DNA of 32,141 bases from positions 1,013,075 to 1,045,215 of the forward strand of contig CP070735.1 in NCBI GenBank assembly GCA_020347625.1. The letters run 5' to 3'. A program made the position numbers and the translations under genes. Position 1 is the first letter of the stretch. The number at the start of each line of letters is the position of its first letter. Below, piece by piece: positions 31,458 to 32,141 of this stretch. The DNA is from Deltaproteobacteria bacterium. Its GTDB lineage: Bacteria; Desulfobacterota; Syntrophobacteria; BM002. The notes beneath the pieces are model-generated. The model had not been told where the DNA came from. It saw only the letters and a list, made by a program, of their open reading frames with translations, and ran no database searches.

Positions 31458-31935
31458 TAGACTGAAAGGGCATCCGTGGAAATCCACTTCAGTGGGGGAT
31501 GAGACTGACTCCAACTGTCCCCGCTGCAAGGAGGAAACCATCCATCGGGTGGTAGCCATGATGGCGGAAGAGGTGCACTTGGTAATTTGCACCCGCTGCG
31601 GTAGCCAGCACAAATACCGTCCTTCGCTCGCGGCCATGAGGAAGAAAGTGCCCCTCCCTTCCGAACGTCAGGCAAGGCTCTTGAAGAAAATTGCCTCAAG
31701 CCAGGCATCTAAAGACGGCGAATCTCTAGAGGATTGGCGTAAACTTAAGGAGTTCGCCGGGGAAGGCCAACCCCTGCCATACGATCAAAACGTTTCCTAC
31801 CATGAGAATCAGGCGATACAACATCCAACTTTTGGACTCGGTTTCGTCCGCACGGTGATCGATGCTTCAAAGGTTGAAGTTGTCTTCGAGCGCGAGGTGA
31901 AGATCCTCGCAATGAACCGCCTGAAGTCAGACTAG
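31450..31935 (+). CDS. Zinc-ribbon protein with C-terminal beta-barrel-like domain
   Basis: A 161-residue protein starting at a TTG that overlaps the end of the decarboxylase beta gene by 8 bp; no ATG precedes the zinc site, and a GTG at 31492 is the only close alternative. The N-terminal zinc ribbon has C23/C26 (NCPRCKEE) and C47/C50 (ICTRCGSQ). A lysine/serine-rich middle of about 50 residues follows. The end (QHPTFGLGFVRTVIDASKVEVVFEREVKILAMNR) resembles the small barrel at the C-terminus of UvrD/PcrA and CarD-like proteins, in pattern only. Its function in a decarboxylase operon is unknown. The TAG stop is the first triplet of a heptad array. Confidence 0.7.
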   Translation: MVDRLKGHPWKSTSVGDETDSNCPRCKEETIHRVVAMMAEEVHLVICTRCGSQHKYRPSLAAMRKKVPLPSERQARLLKKIASSQASKDGESLEDWRKLKEFAGEGQPLPYDQNVSYHENQAIQHPTFGLGFVRTVIDASKVEVVFEREVKILAMNRLKSD

Positions 31936-32045
31936 GCACTAAACACTAGGCAATAAGCACTACTAAGGCAACCGTAAATGGTAAACGGTAAAAAGTTTAA
32001 GTCGGTCCCTTGATCCATTTACCGTTCACCGTTTACTGTTTACCC
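31933..32045. repeat. Heptad arrays (taggcac; ggtaaac / tttaccg inverted pair)
   Basis: Five in-phase 7-bp units of TAGGCAC/TAAACAC/TAAGCAC type (31933-31967) are followed by CGTAAA/TGGTAAA/CGGTAAA units (31972-31992). Four facing in-phase units TTTACCG, TTCACCG, TTTACTG and TTTACCC lie at 32018-32045. The inverted pair is the same family as 28555-28629. It lies between the operon end and a probable minus-strand gene. Confidence 0.8.
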
Positions 32046-32139
32046 CAACGTCTGGCGATGAAGTGGATAAAGTGGGCCAGGAAATAACAAAGGGCAAAAT
32101 GGCTGTGATGTTGACCAGAGCCATGATCAGGAAAGTCTG
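32026..32139 (-). CDS. Possible C-terminal end of a minus-strand gene (partial)
   Basis: The last 100 bp give two overlapping minus-strand frames without early stops. One (32139 to 32026) reads QTFLIMALVNITAILPFV, like a membrane helix, and stops inside the heptad arms. The other (32140 to 32033) reads HFALCYFLAHFIHFIARRWG. Only one, if any, is real, and too little is present to name a family. Confidence 0.25.
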   Translation of the reverse strand, partial: QTFLIMALVNITAILPFVISWPTLSTSSPDVGVNSKR

Positions 32140-32141
32140 AA

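Overview
The window reads as a chromosomal stretch of an uncultivated anaerobic bacterium, most likely a deltaproteobacterium (Desulfobacterota). This is inferred from gene content: two in-frame TGA codons that look like selenocysteine, in a HesB/IscA-like protein and in a secreted rhodanese; a Na+-translocating decarboxylase beta/gamma pair; several radical SAM proteins; FmdB-type zinc ribbons; and a UbiA prenyltransferase. No rRNA, tRNA, CRISPR, transposase or phage gene was seen.

Layout. 1-2.9 kb: a Cys-cluster protein, an FmdB zinc ribbon, rdgB and the HesB-like selenoprotein, which has its own strong promoter and a shared terminator. 3-9.4 kb: a membrane metallophosphoesterase, a membrane-anchored unknown, malQ and nadE. 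9.7-12.4 kb: a PPOX flavoprotein, a class I aminotransferase and an AcuI/YhdH reductase, all on the minus strand. 12.9-14.8 kb: a zinc-site MDR dehydrogenase and its probable TetR regulator, with a perfect 18-bp palindromic operator over the promoter. 15-19 kb: UbiA, a radical SAM protein, a membrane methyltransferase, a Tat-signal radical SAM protein and a zinc ribbon. 19.4-26.4 kb: a minus-strand run of small envelope and housekeeping genes (DUF922 protease, DUF5329, PaaI thioesterase, YqgE/AlgH, DUF3784, DUF4203, MBL hydrolase, MliC lipoprotein, HAD, tautomerase). 26.7-28.5 kb: an APC permease followed by the rhodanese selenoprotein. 29.3-31.9 kb: a plus-strand operon of a cyclic-nucleotide-binding protein, an OadG-like protein with an added C-terminal domain, the decarboxylase beta subunit and a zinc-ribbon protein.

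The most unusual signal lies between the genes. Most longer gaps hold arrays of degenerate 7-bp units (8-bp units in two cases). They fall into several word families, often as facing inverted arms, and often abut or run into the 3' ends of genes. The longest keeps one register for 17 consecutive heptads while the word family changes. A composite array-spacer-array unit occurs twice. One gap (22541-22775) holds octamer-type arms around five hairpins, two of which are inverted copies of one module: different stem sequences with pairing kept, and loops complementary over all 10 nt (one G-U). I regard this repeat system, plus the two selenoproteins, as the parts most worth following up.
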